A stretch of 64,000 nt of DNA from Roseateles asaccharophilus (GTDB lineage Bacteria; Pseudomonadota; Gammaproteobacteria; Burkholderiales; Burkholderiaceae_C), in assembly GCF_004362405.1 (NCBI RefSeq), contig NZ_SNXE01000009.1, positions 85,459-149,458 on the forward strand, given 5' to 3'. The notes under the pieces were generated by a model. That model was not told the DNA's origin. It was given only the letters and a program-made list of their open reading frames with translations, and searched no databases. Position numbers and translations under genes: made by a program. The stretch's first letter is position 1; the number at the start of each line of letters is the position of its first letter. Below are positions 49,835-64,000 of this stretch, piece after piece.

Positions 49835-50305
49835 ATGCAAACCCCGCCCGATCGCATCGTGCTGGACACCCAGGTCGTGATGGACTGGCTGGTGTTCAGG
49901 GAAGCTTCCATAGAGCCTCTCGTCCAGGCCGTTAGCGACGGCTCACTTTCATGGATTGGCCACCCCGATATGCTGGCGGAGCTCCGGCACGTGCTGGGGC
50001 GTGGCGTGGCCGCGGCCTGGGCGCCGGACCTGACCGAGATCGAGGCCTGTTTCGAGCGCTTGTGCGAGATGCAGGCCCAGACTCCGGCGCCGGCGGTGCG
50101 CCTGCTGTGCCGCGATCCGGACGACCAGATCTTCATTGACCTGGCTCTGGCCGCCGGCGCGCGCTGGCTGGTCTCGCGCGACCGGGCCGTGCTGGCCCTG
50201 GCGCGCCGGGCCCGCAAGCTCGGCCTGGAGATCCTGACACCCGCCGCCTGGATCAAGTGCCGGCAGGCTGAAGTCCCCTACCCCGCCCCCGACGTACAGA
50301 CGTAA
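49835..50305 (+). CDS. Solo PIN-domain protein (putative VapC-like nuclease)
   Basis: A 156-residue PIN-fold protein with the acidic residues expected of an Mg-dependent RNase: Asp11 in RIVLDTQVVMDWL, Glu49 in MLAELRHVL, Asp97/Asp102 in DPDDQIFIDLALAAGARWL and Asp116 in VSRDRAVL. It fits the COG1569 group often annotated as toxin components, but no antitoxin-size gene lies on either side. It is the only plus-strand gene in the 29-64 kb block, set between rpoC and rpsL. ATG 49835 is chosen because the PIN fold begins there. TATGCT at 49820-49825 lies nine bases before it, with no ribosome site. Confidence 0.88.
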   Translation: MQTPPDRIVLDTQVVMDWLVFREASIEPLVQAVSDGSLSWIGHPDMLAELRHVLGRGVAAAWAPDLTEIEACFERLCEMQAQTPAPAVRLLCRDPDDQIFIDLALAAGARWLVSRDRAVLALARRARKLGLEILTPAAWIKCRQAEVPYPAPDVQT

Positions 50306-50329
50306 AAAAGGCCGCCCGAGGGCGGCCTT
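50304..50329 (-). terminator. Terminator of the rpoBC operon
   Basis: Minus-strand 10-base arms AAGGCCGCCC / GGGCGGCCTT (50320-50329 and 50308-50317), then a T6 tract, 25 bases past the rpoC stop. The A-tract overlaps the TAA stop of the convergent PIN gene. Confidence 0.9.
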
Positions 50330-50353
50330 GTCGCTTGACGCGCAGGGAGCCAA

Positions 50354-53300
50354 TTACTCGGCCGAGCCCTCGGCAGGCGCATCCACACCGGCCATCTGCG
50401 CGGCAGCCAGTTCCTCGGCTTCCTGCATGGCGATGGCGCGACGCTCTGCATCGTCCATGGCTTCCTTGGCACGACGGGCGTCGTGGAAGGCCATGCCGGT
50501 ACCGGCCGGGATCAGGCGGCCGACGATCACGTTCTCCTTCAGACCGCGCAGTTCGTCGCGCTTGCCCATGATGGCAGCCTCGGTCAGCACGCGGGTGGTT
50601 TCCTGGAAGGAAGCCGCGGAAATGAAGGAGTCGGTCGACAGCGAAGCCTTGGTGATACCCAGCAGCACGTCCGAATACGTGGCCGGCAGCTTGCCTTCGG
50701 CACGCAGACGGTCGTTGGTATCCAGCAGCTCCGAGCGCTCGACCTGCTCGTTGACGATGTAGCTGGAGTCGCCCGAGTTGACGATCTGCACACGACGCAG
50801 CATCTGGCGAACGATCACCTCGATGTGCTTGTCGTTGATCTTCACGCCCTGCAGACGGTAGACGTCCTGCACCTCGTCGACGATGTAGCGGGCCAGCTCT
50901 TCCATGCCCAGCAGACGCAGGATGTCCTGCGGATCTGCAGCGCCGTCCACGATCAGTTCGCCGCGGTTCACCACCTGGCCTTCGTGCACCAGGATGTTCT
51001 TCTCCTTGGGCACCAGCACCTCGTGCTTGCGGCCTTCCGGATCGGTGATCTCGAGGCGAACCTTGCCCTTGGTCTCCTTACCGAAGGACACGGTACCGGT
51101 CTGCTCGGCCAGCACGCCCACATCCTTGGGCGAGCGGGCTTCGAAGAGCTCGGCCACACGCGGCAGACCGCCGGTAATGTCGCGGGTCTTCTGACCTTCC
51201 ACCGGGATACGGGCCAGCACCTCACCAGGCGCCAGATCCTGGCCATCGCGCACCTGGATCAGGGCGCCGACCTGGAAGCCGATGGTCACCGAGTGGTCGG
51301 TACCGGGGATCTTGACCTCGTTGCCGTTGGCATCCAGCAGCTTGACCTGCGGCTTGACGACCTTGGCGGCGCCGCGGCGCTTCGGGTCGATCACGACCAG
51401 GGTCGACAGGCCGGTGACTTCGTCCACCTGCTTGGCGACGGTGACGCCTTCCTCGACGTTCTCGAACTTCGCCTTACCGGCGAACTCGGTGATGATCGGG
51501 CGGGTCAGCGGATCCCAGTTGGCCAGGATGGTGCCAGCCTTGATGGTCTGGTCGGCCTTGATGTTCAGGATCGCGCCGTAAGGCACCTTGTGACGCTCGC
51601 GCTCACGGCCGTGCGGGTCGGTGATGACGATCTCGCCGGAGCGGGAAATCACCACCAGCTCGCCCTTGCCGTTCGTGACGTAGCGCATCGTGGCATTGAA
51701 GCCGATGATGCCGTCCGACTTGGCTTCCACGCTGGAGGCCACGGCCGCACGCGAAGCCGCACCACCGATGTGGAAGGTACGCATGGTCAGCTGGGTGCCC
51801 GGCTCACCGATGGACTGTGCAGCGATCACGCCCACGGCCTCACCCTGGTTCACCAGACCACCGCGACCCAGATCGCGGCCATAGCACTTGGCGCACAGAC
51901 CGAAGCGGGTGTCGCAGGTCAGCGGGGTGCGGACCTTGATCTCGTCCACGCCGGCCTGTTCCAGCACGTCCAGCACGTCCTCGTCCAGCATATTGCCGGC
52001 GGGCAGCAGCACGGCCTGGGTCTCGGGGTGGATGACGTCGATCGCCGCCACACGGCCCAGCACGCGGTCGCGCAGCGATTCGATGACCTCACCGCCCTCG
52101 ACCAGGGCGCGCATGGGCATGCCGTTGTCGGTGCCGCAGTCGTTCTCGGTCACGACCAGATCCTGGGTCACGTCCACCAGACGACGGGTCAGGTAACCCG
52201 AGTTCGCGGTCTTCAGCGCCGTATCCGCCAGGCCCTTACGAGCACCGTGGGTGGAGATGAAGTACTGCAGAACGTTCAGGCCTTCGCGGAAGTTCGCGGT
52301 AATGGGCGTCTCGATGATCGAGCCGTCCGGCTTGGCCATCAGGCCGCGCATACCGGCCAGCTGGCGGATCTGGGCCGCGCTACCGCGGGCACCGGAGTCA
52401 GCCATCATGTAGATGGAGTTGAAAGACTCCTGATCCACTTCCTTGCCGTGACGGTCCAGGACCTTCTGCTTGGCGAGCTGGGCCATCATGACCTTGCCCA
52501 CTTCGTCACCGGTCTTGCCCCAGATGTCCACGACCTTGTTGTAGCGCTCACCGGCCGTCACCAGACCCGAGACGTACTGCTGCTCGATCTCCTTGACTTC
52601 CTTCTCGGCGCGCTCGATCAGCTCGTACTTCTGCTTGGGCACCAGCATGTCATCCACCGCGATGGAGATGCCGGCGCGCGTGGCGAGCTTGAAACCGCTT
52701 TGCAGCAGCTTGTCGGCCAGCACCACGGTTTCCTTCAGACCGCACTTGCGGAAGGAGGTGTTGATCAGGCGCGAGATTTCCTTCTTCTTCAGCGCCTTGT
52801 TGATGTTCGAGAACGGCAGGCCCTTGGGCAGGATCTCGGACAGCAGGGCGCGGCCCACGGTCGTGTCCACCAGCTTGGTCTCGGGGATCCACTCGCCCGT
52901 TTCCTTGTTCTTGGTGTACTCGGTCAGGCGCACGCTGATCTTGGCGGTGATCTCGACCACGCCGTTCTCCAGCGCGCGGATGACTTCACCCACATCGCCG
53001 AAGATCATGCCTTCGCCGCGGCCATTGGTGCGCTCGCGGGTGGCGTAGTACAGGCCCAGCACCACGTCTTGCGAGGGCACGATGGAGGGCTCGCCCGAGG
53101 CCGGGAACAGCACGTTGTTGGAGGCCAGCATCAGGGTGCGGGCTTCCATCTGCGCCTCGATGGACAGCGGCACGTGGACGGCCATCTGGTCACCGTCGAA
53201 GTCGGCGTTGAAGGCCGCGCAGACCAGCGGGTGCAGCTGGATGGCCTTGCCTTCGATCAGCACCGGCTCAAAGGCCTGGATGCCCAGACGGTGCAGCGTG

Positions 53301-54574
53301 GGCGCGCGGTTCAGCAGAACCGGGTGCTCCTTGATGACCTCTTCCAGGATGTCCCAGACCACCGGGGTGCCGCTCTCGACTTCCTTCTTCGCCGCCTTGA
53401 TGGTGGTGGCGATACCCATCGCCTCCAGACGCGAGAAGATGAAGGGCTTGAACAGCTCCAGGGCCATCAGCTTGGGCAGACCGCACTGGTGCAGCTTCAG
53501 GGTCGGGCCCACCACGATCACGGAACGACCGGAGTAGTCGACGCGCTTGCCCAGCAGGTTCTGACGGAAGCGACCGCTCTTGCCCTTGATCATGTCGGCC
53601 AGCGACTTGAGGGCACGCTTGTTGGCGCCGGTCATGGCCTTGCCGCGACGACCGTTGTCCAGCAGCGAGTCCACGGCCTCCTGCAGCATGCGCTTCTCGT
53701 TGCGCACGATGATCTCGGGGGCCTTCAACTCCAGCAGGCGAGCCAGACGGTTGTTGCGGTTGATGACGCGACGATAGAGGTCGTTCAGGTCGGAGGTCGC
53801 GAAGCGACCGCCGTCCAGCGGCACCAGGGGACGCAGGTCCGGCGGCAGCACCGGCAGCACGTCCATGATCATCCAGTGCGGCTTGATGCCCGACTTCTTG
53901 AAGGCTTCCATCACCTTGAGGCGCTTGGAATTCTTCTTGACCTTGAGCTCGGAGCCGGTCATATCGTTGCGCAGGCGATCGATCTCGATGTCGAGATCCA
54001 TCTCCTCCAGCAGCTTCTTGATGCCTTCGGCGCCCATCAGCGCGATGAACTCGTCACCGAATTCGGCGCGCTTCGCGTCGTAGTCGTCCTCGGACATGAT
54101 GCTGAACTTCTTCAGCGGGGTCATGCCGGGGTCCACCACCACATAGGCTTCGAAGTACAGCACGCGCTCGATGTCGCGCAGCGTCATGTCGAGCACCAGG
54201 CCCAGACGCGAAGGCAGCGACTTCAGGAACCAGATGTGGGCGCAGGGCGCGGCCAGGTCGATATGACCCATGCGATCGCGACGCACCTTGGTCTGGGTGA
54301 CTTCAACGCCGCACTTCTCGCAGATGACGCCGCGGTGCTTCAGGCGCTTGTACTTGCCGCACAGGCACTCATAGTCCTTGATCGGGCCGAAGATCTTGGC
54401 GCAGAACAGACCATCACGCTCGGGCTTGAACGTCCGGTAGTTGATGGTCTCGGGCTTCTTCACCTCGCCGAAGGACCACGAACGGATCTTCTCGGGCGAT
54501 GCGAGCCCGATCTTGATCGCGTCGAAGTGCTCGTCCGGCGTGAACTGCTTGAACAGGTCCAGCAAACCTTTCAT
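50354..54574 (-). CDS. rpoC: RNA polymerase subunit beta-prime
   Basis: A 1406-residue subunit: [20 protein letters not shown] at the start, and an N-terminal zinc site [19 protein letters not shown]. The catalytic loop [12 protein letters not shown] has N456 and D458/D460/D462. A second zinc cluster is around [13 protein letters not shown]. Length and layout fit Proteobacteria. It lies 21 bases after rpoB and ends at a strong terminator. Confidence 0.99.
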   Translation of the reverse strand: MKGLLDLFKQFTPDEHFDAIKIGLASPEKIRSWSFGEVKKPETINYRTFKPERDGLFCAKIFGPIKDYECLCGKYKRLKHRGVICEKCGVEVTQTKVRRDRMGHIDLAAPCAHIWFLKSLPSRLGLVLDMTLRDIERVLYFEAYVVVDPGMTPLKKFSIMSEDDYDAKRAEFGDEFIALMGAEGIKKLLEEMDLDIEIDRLRNDMTGSELKVKKNSKRLKVMEAFKKSGIKPHWMIMDVLPVLPPDLRPLVPLDGGRFATSDLNDLYRRVINRNNRLARLLELKAPEIIVRNEKRMLQEAVDSLLDNGRRGKAMTGANKRALKSLADMIKGKSGRFRQNLLGKRVDYSGRSVIVVGPTLKLHQCGLPKLMALELFKPFIFSRLEAMGIATTIKAAKKEVESGTPVVWDILEEVIKEHPVLLNRAPTLHRLGIQAFEPVLIEGKAIQLHPLVCAAFNADFDGDQMAVHVPLSIEAQMEARTLMLASNNVLFPASGEPSIVPSQDVVLGLYYATRERTNGRGEGMIFGDVGEVIRALENGVVEITAKISVRLTEYTKNKETGEWIPETKLVDTTVGRALLSEILPKGLPFSNINKALKKKEISRLINTSFRKCGLKETVVLADKLLQSGFKLATRAGISIAVDDMLVPKQKYELIERAEKEVKEIEQQYVSGLVTAGERYNKVVDIWGKTGDEVGKVMMAQLAKQKVLDRHGKEVDQESFNSIYMMADSGARGSAAQIRQLAGMRGLMAKPDGSIIETPITANFREGLNVLQYFISTHGARKGLADTALKTANSGYLTRRLVDVTQDLVVTENDCGTDNGMPMRALVEGGEVIESLRDRVLGRVAAIDVIHPETQAVLLPAGNMLDEDVLDVLEQAGVDEIKVRTPLTCDTRFGLCAKCYGRDLGRGGLVNQGEAVGVIAAQSIGEPGTQLTMRTFHIGGAASRAAVASSVEAKSDGIIGFNATMRYVTNGKGELVVISRSGEIVITDPHGRERERHKVPYGAILNIKADQTIKAGTILANWDPLTRPIITEFAGKAKFENVEEGVTVAKQVDEVTGLSTLVVIDPKRRGAAKVVKPQVKLLDANGNEVKIPGTDHSVTIGFQVGALIQVRDGQDLAPGEVLARIPVEGQKTRDITGGLPRVAELFEARSPKDVGVLAEQTGTVSFGKETKGKVRLEITDPEGRKHEVLVPKEKNILVHEGQVVNRGELIVDGAADPQDILRLLGMEELARYIVDEVQDVYRLQGVKINDKHIEVIVRQMLRRVQIVNSGDSSYIVNEQVERSELLDTNDRLRAEGKLPATYSDVLLGITKASLSTDSFISAASFQETTRVLTEAAIMGKRDELRGLKENVIVGRLIPAGTGMAFHDARRAKEAMDDAERRAIAMQEAEELAAAQMAGVDAPAEGSAE

Positions 54575-54595
54575 GTGTTTCTCCTGTTCCGTCTC

Positions 54596-58717
<4,122 letters not shown>

Positions 58718-59039
58718 AAACACTCCGTGTCGAGAGCCCATCCCTGGCCGTGGGACGGGCTTCGTCGGCGACTGGCTATTCGGGCATTGCGCCCGAAGCT
58801 TGGTGGTTGGCCACTACCAACCGCTGGCGGACAACCTCGGCATTGCACCGAGGCCCGACCAAACCGGCTCCCTGCAGTCGGATCAGAGAACACTTGAAAG
58901 AACCGCGCATCATACCGCAGCAGTGGCTCTTTCAACTGCACTCAATGGGACTAACCCTAGACGACGAAAGGGGAGGCCTTTGCAGACCACCCCTCTCGCA
59001 GTGGAGGCGGGGCTTGCACCCCACCTCCCCAAAGTCGAA
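58718..59039 (-). promoter_or_regulatory. rplL-rpoB intergenic leader with a row of stem-loops
   Basis: No gene in this 322-base gap. In order of transcription: a GGAGGTGGGG/CCCCGCCTCC stem just after rplL; a possible promoter TTGAAA (58930-58935), 15 bases, TATGAT (58909-58914); then three perfect stems, CCTCGG/CCGAGG (58835-58853), GGTTGG/CCAACC (58805-58822) and TTCGGGC/GCCCGAA (58779-58797). The first and third have near-identical loops (GCAATG and GCAAT). In E. coli this gap holds an attenuator and an RNase III site, so control of the rplL to rpoB ratio is likely. Confidence 0.55.
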
Positions 59040-59420
59040 TTACTTGAGTTCGACCTTGGCGCCGGCTTCTTCCAGCTTCTTCTTGGCAGCTTCGGCGTCG
59101 GCCTTGGCAATGCCTTCCTTGACGGGCTTCGGGGCGCCGTCGACCAGGTCCTTGGCTTCCTTCAGGCCCAGGCCGGTGATTTCGCGCACGGCCTTGATCA
59201 CGCCCACCTTGTTGGCGCCGGCTTCAGCCAGCACCACGGTGAACTCGGTCTTCTCTTCAGCGGCAGCAGCGCCACCGGCAGCAGCGCCGCCAGCAGCCGG
59301 AGCGGCCATCGAAGCGGCGGACACGCCGAACTTCTCTTCAATTGCCTTGACCAGGTCGTTCAGCTCCAGAACGGTCATGCTGTCCAGGGCAGCCAGGAAA
59401 GCGTCTTTGTCGAATGCCAT
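59040..59420 (-). CDS. rplL: 50S ribosomal protein L7/L12
   Basis: A 126-residue stalk protein: an N-terminal dimer domain [20 protein letters not shown], an Ala/Gly hinge, and a C-terminal factor-binding domain ([40 protein letters not shown]). It lies 48 bases after rplJ. Confidence 0.98.
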   Translation of the reverse strand: MAFDKDAFLAALDSMTVLELNDLVKAIEEKFGVSAASMAAPAAGGAAAGGAAAAEEKTEFTVVLAEAGANKVGVIKAVREITGLGLKEAKDLVDGAPKPVKEGIAKADAEAAKKKLEEAGAKVELK

Positions 59421-59468
59421 GATGTGTTCCTAAAAACAGATAAGTTGCTTGTGGGGTTCGTGCCTGGA

Positions 59469-59990
59469 TCAGGCAGCAGCCGGGGCTTCGGCGGCTTGTT
59501 CGCCACCACCCTTTTGCTGAGCCAGGGCAGCCAGCACGGCCGCGGTGCGCTGCACCGGCGACTTGAGCAGGCCAGCGATCTGCGACAGCAGGACTTCCTT
59601 GCTCGGGACAGCCGCCAGCGCCTTCACGCCATTGACGTCCAGAGCCTTGCCGCCGTAGGCACCACCCTTGATGACGAGCTTGTCGTTGGTCTTGGCAAAG
59701 TCGGCAATGACTTTGGCAGCCGCGACAGCGTCTTCCGAAAAGCCGTAGATCAGCGGGCCGACCATGCTCTCCGAAGCAGCCTCGAACGAGGTGCCGGCGA
59801 CAGCGCGACGCGCCAGGGTGTTCTTCAGCACATGAAGGTACACGCCTTGGGCACGCGCATTGACGCGCAGCTTGTTCAGGGCTTCCACGGTGAGGCCACG
59901 GTACTCGGCCAGCGCCAGCGTCTGGGACTTGGCGGCTTGCGCTGCCACTTCCGACACAACGGCTGCTTTCTCGTTGCGATTGAGACTCAA
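59469..59990 (-). CDS. rplJ: 50S ribosomal protein L10
   Basis: A 173-residue stalk base, reading [20 protein letters not shown] from a TTG start at 59990 with GGAG six bases upstream. [20 protein letters not shown] and [13 protein letters not shown] are diagnostic. The C-terminal helix binds L7/L12 dimers. L10 represses its own mRNA at the leader in many bacteria; the 271-base leader here is suitable. Confidence 0.97.
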   Translation of the reverse strand: MSLNRNEKAAVVSEVAAQAAKSQTLALAEYRGLTVEALNKLRVNARAQGVYLHVLKNTLARRAVAGTSFEAASESMVGPLIYGFSEDAVAAAKVIADFAKTNDKLVIKGGAYGGKALDVNGVKALAAVPSKEVLLSQIAGLLKSPVQRTAAVLAALAQQKGGGEQAAEAPAAA

Positions 59991-60261
59991 GGTCTACTCC
60001 TCACATTACGCCCCTCGGGCCTTGCGACCTTCGGGACACCGGAATCAGCGACCTTCTGTTCGGGAATCACAAGAATTCCTTTGCAGCGGGACCGCCATCT
60101 GCGTTGGCCGAAGGTCGAACCCCCGATTAAGCGTCACCCCCAGGACTGCAGGGCTTCACACCAACGGTCTTGGATGACGCACCACCCGGCTTGCGCCGAG
60201 CGGTGCCCCACCAATTCATCAGTCCACCGCCAGACTCGCGGCAGACCTCATCTGAAAAGCC
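59991..60261 (-). promoter_or_regulatory. Putative L10 leader (rplA-rplJ gap)
   Basis: A 271-base non-coding gap directly before rplJ, the standard location of the L10(L12)4-binding leader. The GGAG ribosome site and TTG start lie at its end. Several short complementary stretches are visible (for example GACCTTCGG / CCGAAGGTC, about 60109-60101 and 60035-60027). A kink-turn was not worked out. No gene seen. Confidence 0.5.
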
Positions 60262-60972
60262 TTAGGCCGCGGTGGCCGAGGCGTTGATCGAAGCGATTTC
60301 CACGCGGGCGCCAACACCCATGGTGGAAGACACGGCGACCTTGCGCAGGTAGACACCCTTGCTGGAAGCCGGCTTGGCCTTGTTCAGGGCCTCGACCAGG
60401 GCACGCAGGTTGTCCTGCAGCTTGTCGGTGTCGAAGGAGCGACGGCCGATGGTGCCGTGGATGATGCCGGCCTTGTCGACGCGGAACTGGACCTGGCCAG
60501 CCTTGGCGTTCTTGACGGCGGTCGCGACGTCCGGGGTCACGGTGCCAACCTTGGGGTTGGGCATCAGACCACGGGGACCCAGGATCTGACCCAGGGTACC
60601 GACGATGCGCATGGTGTCGGGCGAAGCGATCACCACGTCGAAGGGCATGTCGCCAGCCTTGACGCGCTCAGCCAGATCTTCCATGCCGACCACGTCGGCG
60701 CCGGCGGCCTTGGCTTCCTCAGCCTTGGCGCCTTGGGCGAACACAGCAACGCGCTTGGTCTTGCCGGTACCGTGCGGCAGCACGACGGCGCCACGAACGA
60801 CCTGGTCAGACTTCTTAGCGTCAATACCCAGCTGGACAGCGACGTCGATCGATTCGTCGAACTTGGCGGTGGCCAGGCTCTTCACCAGGTCCAGGGCCTC
60901 GCCCAGACCGTACAGCTTGGTCGTCTCGACCTTGCCCTGCAGGGCCTTTTGCTTCTTGGTCAGCTTAGCCAT
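60262..60972 (-). CDS. rplA: 50S ribosomal protein L1
   Basis: A 236-residue stalk protein from ATG 60972 ([20 protein letters not shown]). [20 protein letters not shown] and the [20 protein letters not shown] segment are diagnostic. L1 represses rplK-rplA in E. coli by binding the rplK leader. It starts one base after the rplK stop. Confidence 0.98.
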   Translation of the reverse strand: MAKLTKKQKALQGKVETTKLYGLGEALDLVKSLATAKFDESIDVAVQLGIDAKKSDQVVRGAVVLPHGTGKTKRVAVFAQGAKAEEAKAAGADVVGMEDLAERVKAGDMPFDVVIASPDTMRIVGTLGQILGPRGLMPNPKVGTVTPDVATAVKNAKAGQVQFRVDKAGIIHGTIGRRSFDTDKLQDNLRALVEALNKAKPASSKGVYLRKVAVSSTMGVGARVEIASINASATAA

Positions 60973-60973
60973 T

Positions 60974-61411
60974 TCACACACCCTCCACGATGATGCCCAT
61001 CGAACGGGCAGAACCAGCGATGGTGCGAACGCCAGCTTCCAGATCAGCTGCCGTCAGGTCCTTCTGCTTGGTCTTCACGATCTCTTCCAGCTGGGCACGG
61101 GTCAGTTTGCCGACCTTGTCCAGATGAGGACGCTGCGAGCCCTTCTCGATCTTGGCGGCCTTCTTCAGCAGCACGGTCGCCGGAGGCGACTTGATCACGA
61201 AGGTGAAGCTCTTGTCCGCGAAGGCGGTGATCACCACCGGCAGCTTCATGCCCGGCTCAAAGCCGGCGCCGGACGTCTGGGCGTTGAACGCCTTGCAGAA
61301 CTCCATGATGTTCAGACCACGCTGACCCAGCGCGGGACCCACCGGCGGCGAAGGATTTGCCTTGCCGGCCGGGATTTGCAGCTTGATGAAGCCGATAATC
61401 TTCTTGGCCAT
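60974..61411 (-). CDS. rplK: 50S ribosomal protein L11
   Basis: A 145-residue GTPase-centre protein: [20 protein letters not shown] and [20 protein letters not shown] at the N-terminus, with [16 protein letters not shown] at the end. A 208-base leader separates it from nusG. Confidence 0.98.
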   Translation of the reverse strand: MAKKIIGFIKLQIPAGKANPSPPVGPALGQRGLNIMEFCKAFNAQTSGAGFEPGMKLPVVITAFADKSFTFVIKSPPATVLLKKAAKIEKGSQRPHLDKVGKLTRAQLEEIVKTKQKDLTAADLEAGVRTIAGSARSMGIIVEGV

Positions 61412-61619
61412 GTTTTCTCCTAGAAGCGCTGCGGCGGCCTCGCCACTGCGCCTGAGTGCTAGCGCGAAGGACTGGGGCTTGCGCCTTTACCTTCACTCCT
61501 CTTGTCCGCCTCTCGTTGCGGACTGACTACGGGCAATCTTTGGGCGACTGCCAGACCCGAAACCTTTTGGCTCCGAGGTCTTGCGACCTCTCGCCGGAAG
61601 GCCTCACAAACAAGGTTTG
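61412..61619 (-). promoter_or_regulatory. nusG-rplK leader with stable stem-loops
   Basis: No gene in this 208-base gap. The minus strand has GAGGTC-GCAA-GACCTC (61575-61590, GNRA tetraloop) and GTCCGC/GCGGAC with an eight-base loop (61504-61523). This is where L1 binds to repress rplK-rplA in related bacteria; the actual site was not pinpointed. Confidence 0.45.
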
Positions 61620-62207
61620 TCAGACCTTCTCGACCTGGCCGAAGTCCAGCTCGACCGGCGTGGCACGGCCGAAGATGGTGACCGAGACGCGGACCTTGGA
61701 CTTGTCGTAGTTGACCTCTTCCACCGAGCCATTGAAGTCGGTGAACGGGCCTTCCTTGACGCGCACGATCTCGCCCACGGTCCACTCGACCTTGGGCCGC
61801 GGCTTCTCGATGCCTTCCTGCATCTGGTTGACGATCTTCATCACCTCGGCCTCCGAGATCGGAGCCGGGCGATTCTTGGCGCCACCGATGAAGCCAGTCA
61901 CCTTGGAAGTGTGCTTGACCAGGTGCCAGGTGTCGTCTTCCATCACCATCTCGACGAAGACATAACCCGGGAAGAAGCGACGCTCGGACACGGCCTTCTT
62001 GCCGTTCTTCAGTTCGACGACTTCTTCGGTCGGCACCAGGATGCGACCGAATTTATCCTGCATGCCAGCGCGATCGATGCGCTCACGCAGATTGCGCTCG
62101 ACAGCTTTCTCCATGCCGGAATAGGCATGCAGCACGTACCAACGCTTAGGCAGACCGGCGGGGGCTGCGGCTTCGCTGGCGACGACGTTCTCTTGCTCTT
62201 CGCTCAT
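61620..62207 (-). CDS. nusG: Transcription elongation/antitermination factor NusG
   Basis: A 195-residue protein: NGN domain with [20 protein letters not shown] and [15 protein letters not shown], and C-terminal KOW domain with [20 protein letters not shown]. It links RNA polymerase with Rho or with S10 on the leading ribosome. It lies 10 bases after secE. Confidence 0.98.
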   Translation of the reverse strand: MSEEQENVVASEAAAPAGLPKRWYVLHAYSGMEKAVERNLRERIDRAGMQDKFGRILVPTEEVVELKNGKKAVSERRFFPGYVFVEMVMEDDTWHLVKHTSKVTGFIGGAKNRPAPISEAEVMKIVNQMQEGIEKPRPKVEWTVGEIVRVKEGPFTDFNGSVEEVNYDKSKVRVSVTIFGRATPVELDFGQVEKV

Positions 62208-62217
62208 AACTTCCTCT

Positions 62218-62601
62218 TCAGCGCTTCCAGCCCAGGACCAGGTCGTACAACACCCACTCCAACGTCTTGTCGGTCAGCCACAGGAACAGGGCCATCACGA
62301 CCACAAAGGCGAACACGTACAGGGTCATCTGACGCGTCTCCTTGTGGGTGGGCCACACCACCTTGCGGACTTCCTTGATCGAATCCTGACCGTAGGCGAT
62401 CAAGGACTTGCCAGACTCCGAAGTGAAGAAGGCACCCGCGGCCGCAGCCAGCAACACCAGCAAGGCGGCCCACTGGGCGAGCGCGCCCTGCTTGCTCAGC
62501 GCATAGAACGCCACCAGTGCTGCGATCAGCAGCAACACGGCGCCAGCAAGCTTGACCTTGTCAGCACCGGTGGTGACCGTTTCGACTTGAGGATTGGACA
62601 T
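62218..62601 (-). CDS. secE: Protein translocase subunit SecE
   Basis: A 127-residue inner-membrane protein with three hydrophobic segments, as in E. coli: [38 protein letters not shown] and [19 protein letters not shown]. The amphipathic [16 protein letters not shown] before the last segment is the SecE signature. It lies between tRNA-Trp and nusG. Confidence 0.97.
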   Translation of the reverse strand: MSNPQVETVTTGADKVKLAGAVLLLIAALVAFYALSKQGALAQWAALLVLLAAAAGAFFTSESGKSLIAYGQDSIKEVRKVVWPTHKETRQMTLYVFAFVVVMALFLWLTDKTLEWVLYDLVLGWKR

Positions 62602-62732
62602 TGAAAAGGACGCTTCTCTTGAAAACGCGGGCAGATCAAGAAAGACCCACCAGCAGCAAAGCCCGCCGGGATCAACTCCCGCGGGCTATTGCCTGACCAC
62701 TGGAACCAGCGATTATCGCTGATGATTTTCGC

Positions 62733-62808
62733 TGGCAGGGGCAGAGGGTCTCGAACCCCCAACCTTCGGTTTTGGAGACCGACGCTCTGCCAATTGAGCT
62801 ATGCCCCT
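62733..62808 (-). tRNA. tRNA-Trp (CCA)
   Basis: 76 nucleotides with encoded CCA. Acceptor arms AGGGGCA / TGCCCCT, D loop AATTGGCA, anticodon loop CTCCAAA giving CCA, T loop TTCGAGA. It lies 16 bases after the tuf stop and 131 bases before secE, so it is probably processed from the tuf-secE-nusG transcript. Confidence 0.95.
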
Positions 62809-62824
62809 GTGGTCCTTGAAAAAA

Positions 62825-64000
<1,176 letters not shown>

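Noticed and set aside
49835..50305. A complete toxin-antitoxin module at the PIN gene.
   Set aside because: Neither the 280-base upstream gap nor the 48-base downstream gap contains a credible antitoxin frame.

Overview
The window reads as a chromosomal segment of a high-GC betaproteobacterium in the order Burkholderiales. This rests on the RpoB/RpoC and ribosomal protein sequences, on rpsJ sitting at the end of the str operon instead of the start of the S10 operon, on infA lying between secY and rpmJ, and on the many accessory genes that look like the Rubrivivax/Roseateles/Leptothrix neighbourhood. The genus call is an inference. No insertion sequence, prophage, CRISPR array or integration site was seen, and base and codon use looks uniform.

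Region 1-5.3 kb: a minus-strand yajC-secD-secF cluster (SecDF-YajC accessory translocase), followed by a DUF1631-like gene cut by the window edge. Region 5.5-11.6 kb: a GntR regulator overlapping a hydroxyproline epimerase; a minus-strand branched-chain amino acid ABC transporter (LivH, a LivM-LivG fusion, LivF) without a binding-protein gene; and a divergent crotonase-family gene. Region 11.8-15.6 kb: thymidine kinase flanked by two paralogous small Cys-rich proteins, a TPR-GGDEF protein and a ProQ/FinO RNA chaperone. Region 15.6-28.9 kb: a DsbD-type reductase; a hotdog thioesterase; an operon of hydroxypyruvate isomerase, aldehyde dehydrogenase and SDR; an rRNA-type methyltransferase; a lipoprotein hydrolase; a tartrate/D-malate dehydrogenase; an FNR-like regulator flanked by TGTG-N8-CACA palindromes; and an Aer-like chemoreceptor overlapping a PAS-GGDEF-EAL gene.

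Region 29.0-64 kb is almost entirely minus strand and holds the core expression machinery. It contains two initiator tRNA genes, then (in the direction of transcription, right to left) tuf2-tRNA-Trp-secE-nusG-rplK-rplA-rplJ-rplL-rpoB-rpoC; rpsL-rpsG-fusA-tuf1-rpsJ; rplC-rplD-rplW-rplB-rpsS-rplV-rpsC-rplP-rpmC-rpsQ; a peroxiredoxin at the S10/spc junction; rplN-rplX-rplE-rpsN-rpsH-rplF-rplR-rpsE-rpmD-rplO-secY-infA-rpmJ; and rpsM-rpsK-rpsD-rpoA-rplQ. Terminators, promoters and structured leaders marking the operon limits can be read directly. The only plus-strand gene in this block is a PIN-domain gene between rpoC and rpsL.

The least ordinary items are the FNR-like regulator with a CRP-like recognition helix and matching palindromes, the pair of small zinc-ribbon-like paralogues around tdk, a G7 tract where a chemoreceptor and a c-di-GMP enzyme overlap, and the terminator placed directly against the peroxiredoxin ribosome binding site. 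Nothing here amounts to a clearly new multi-gene system.
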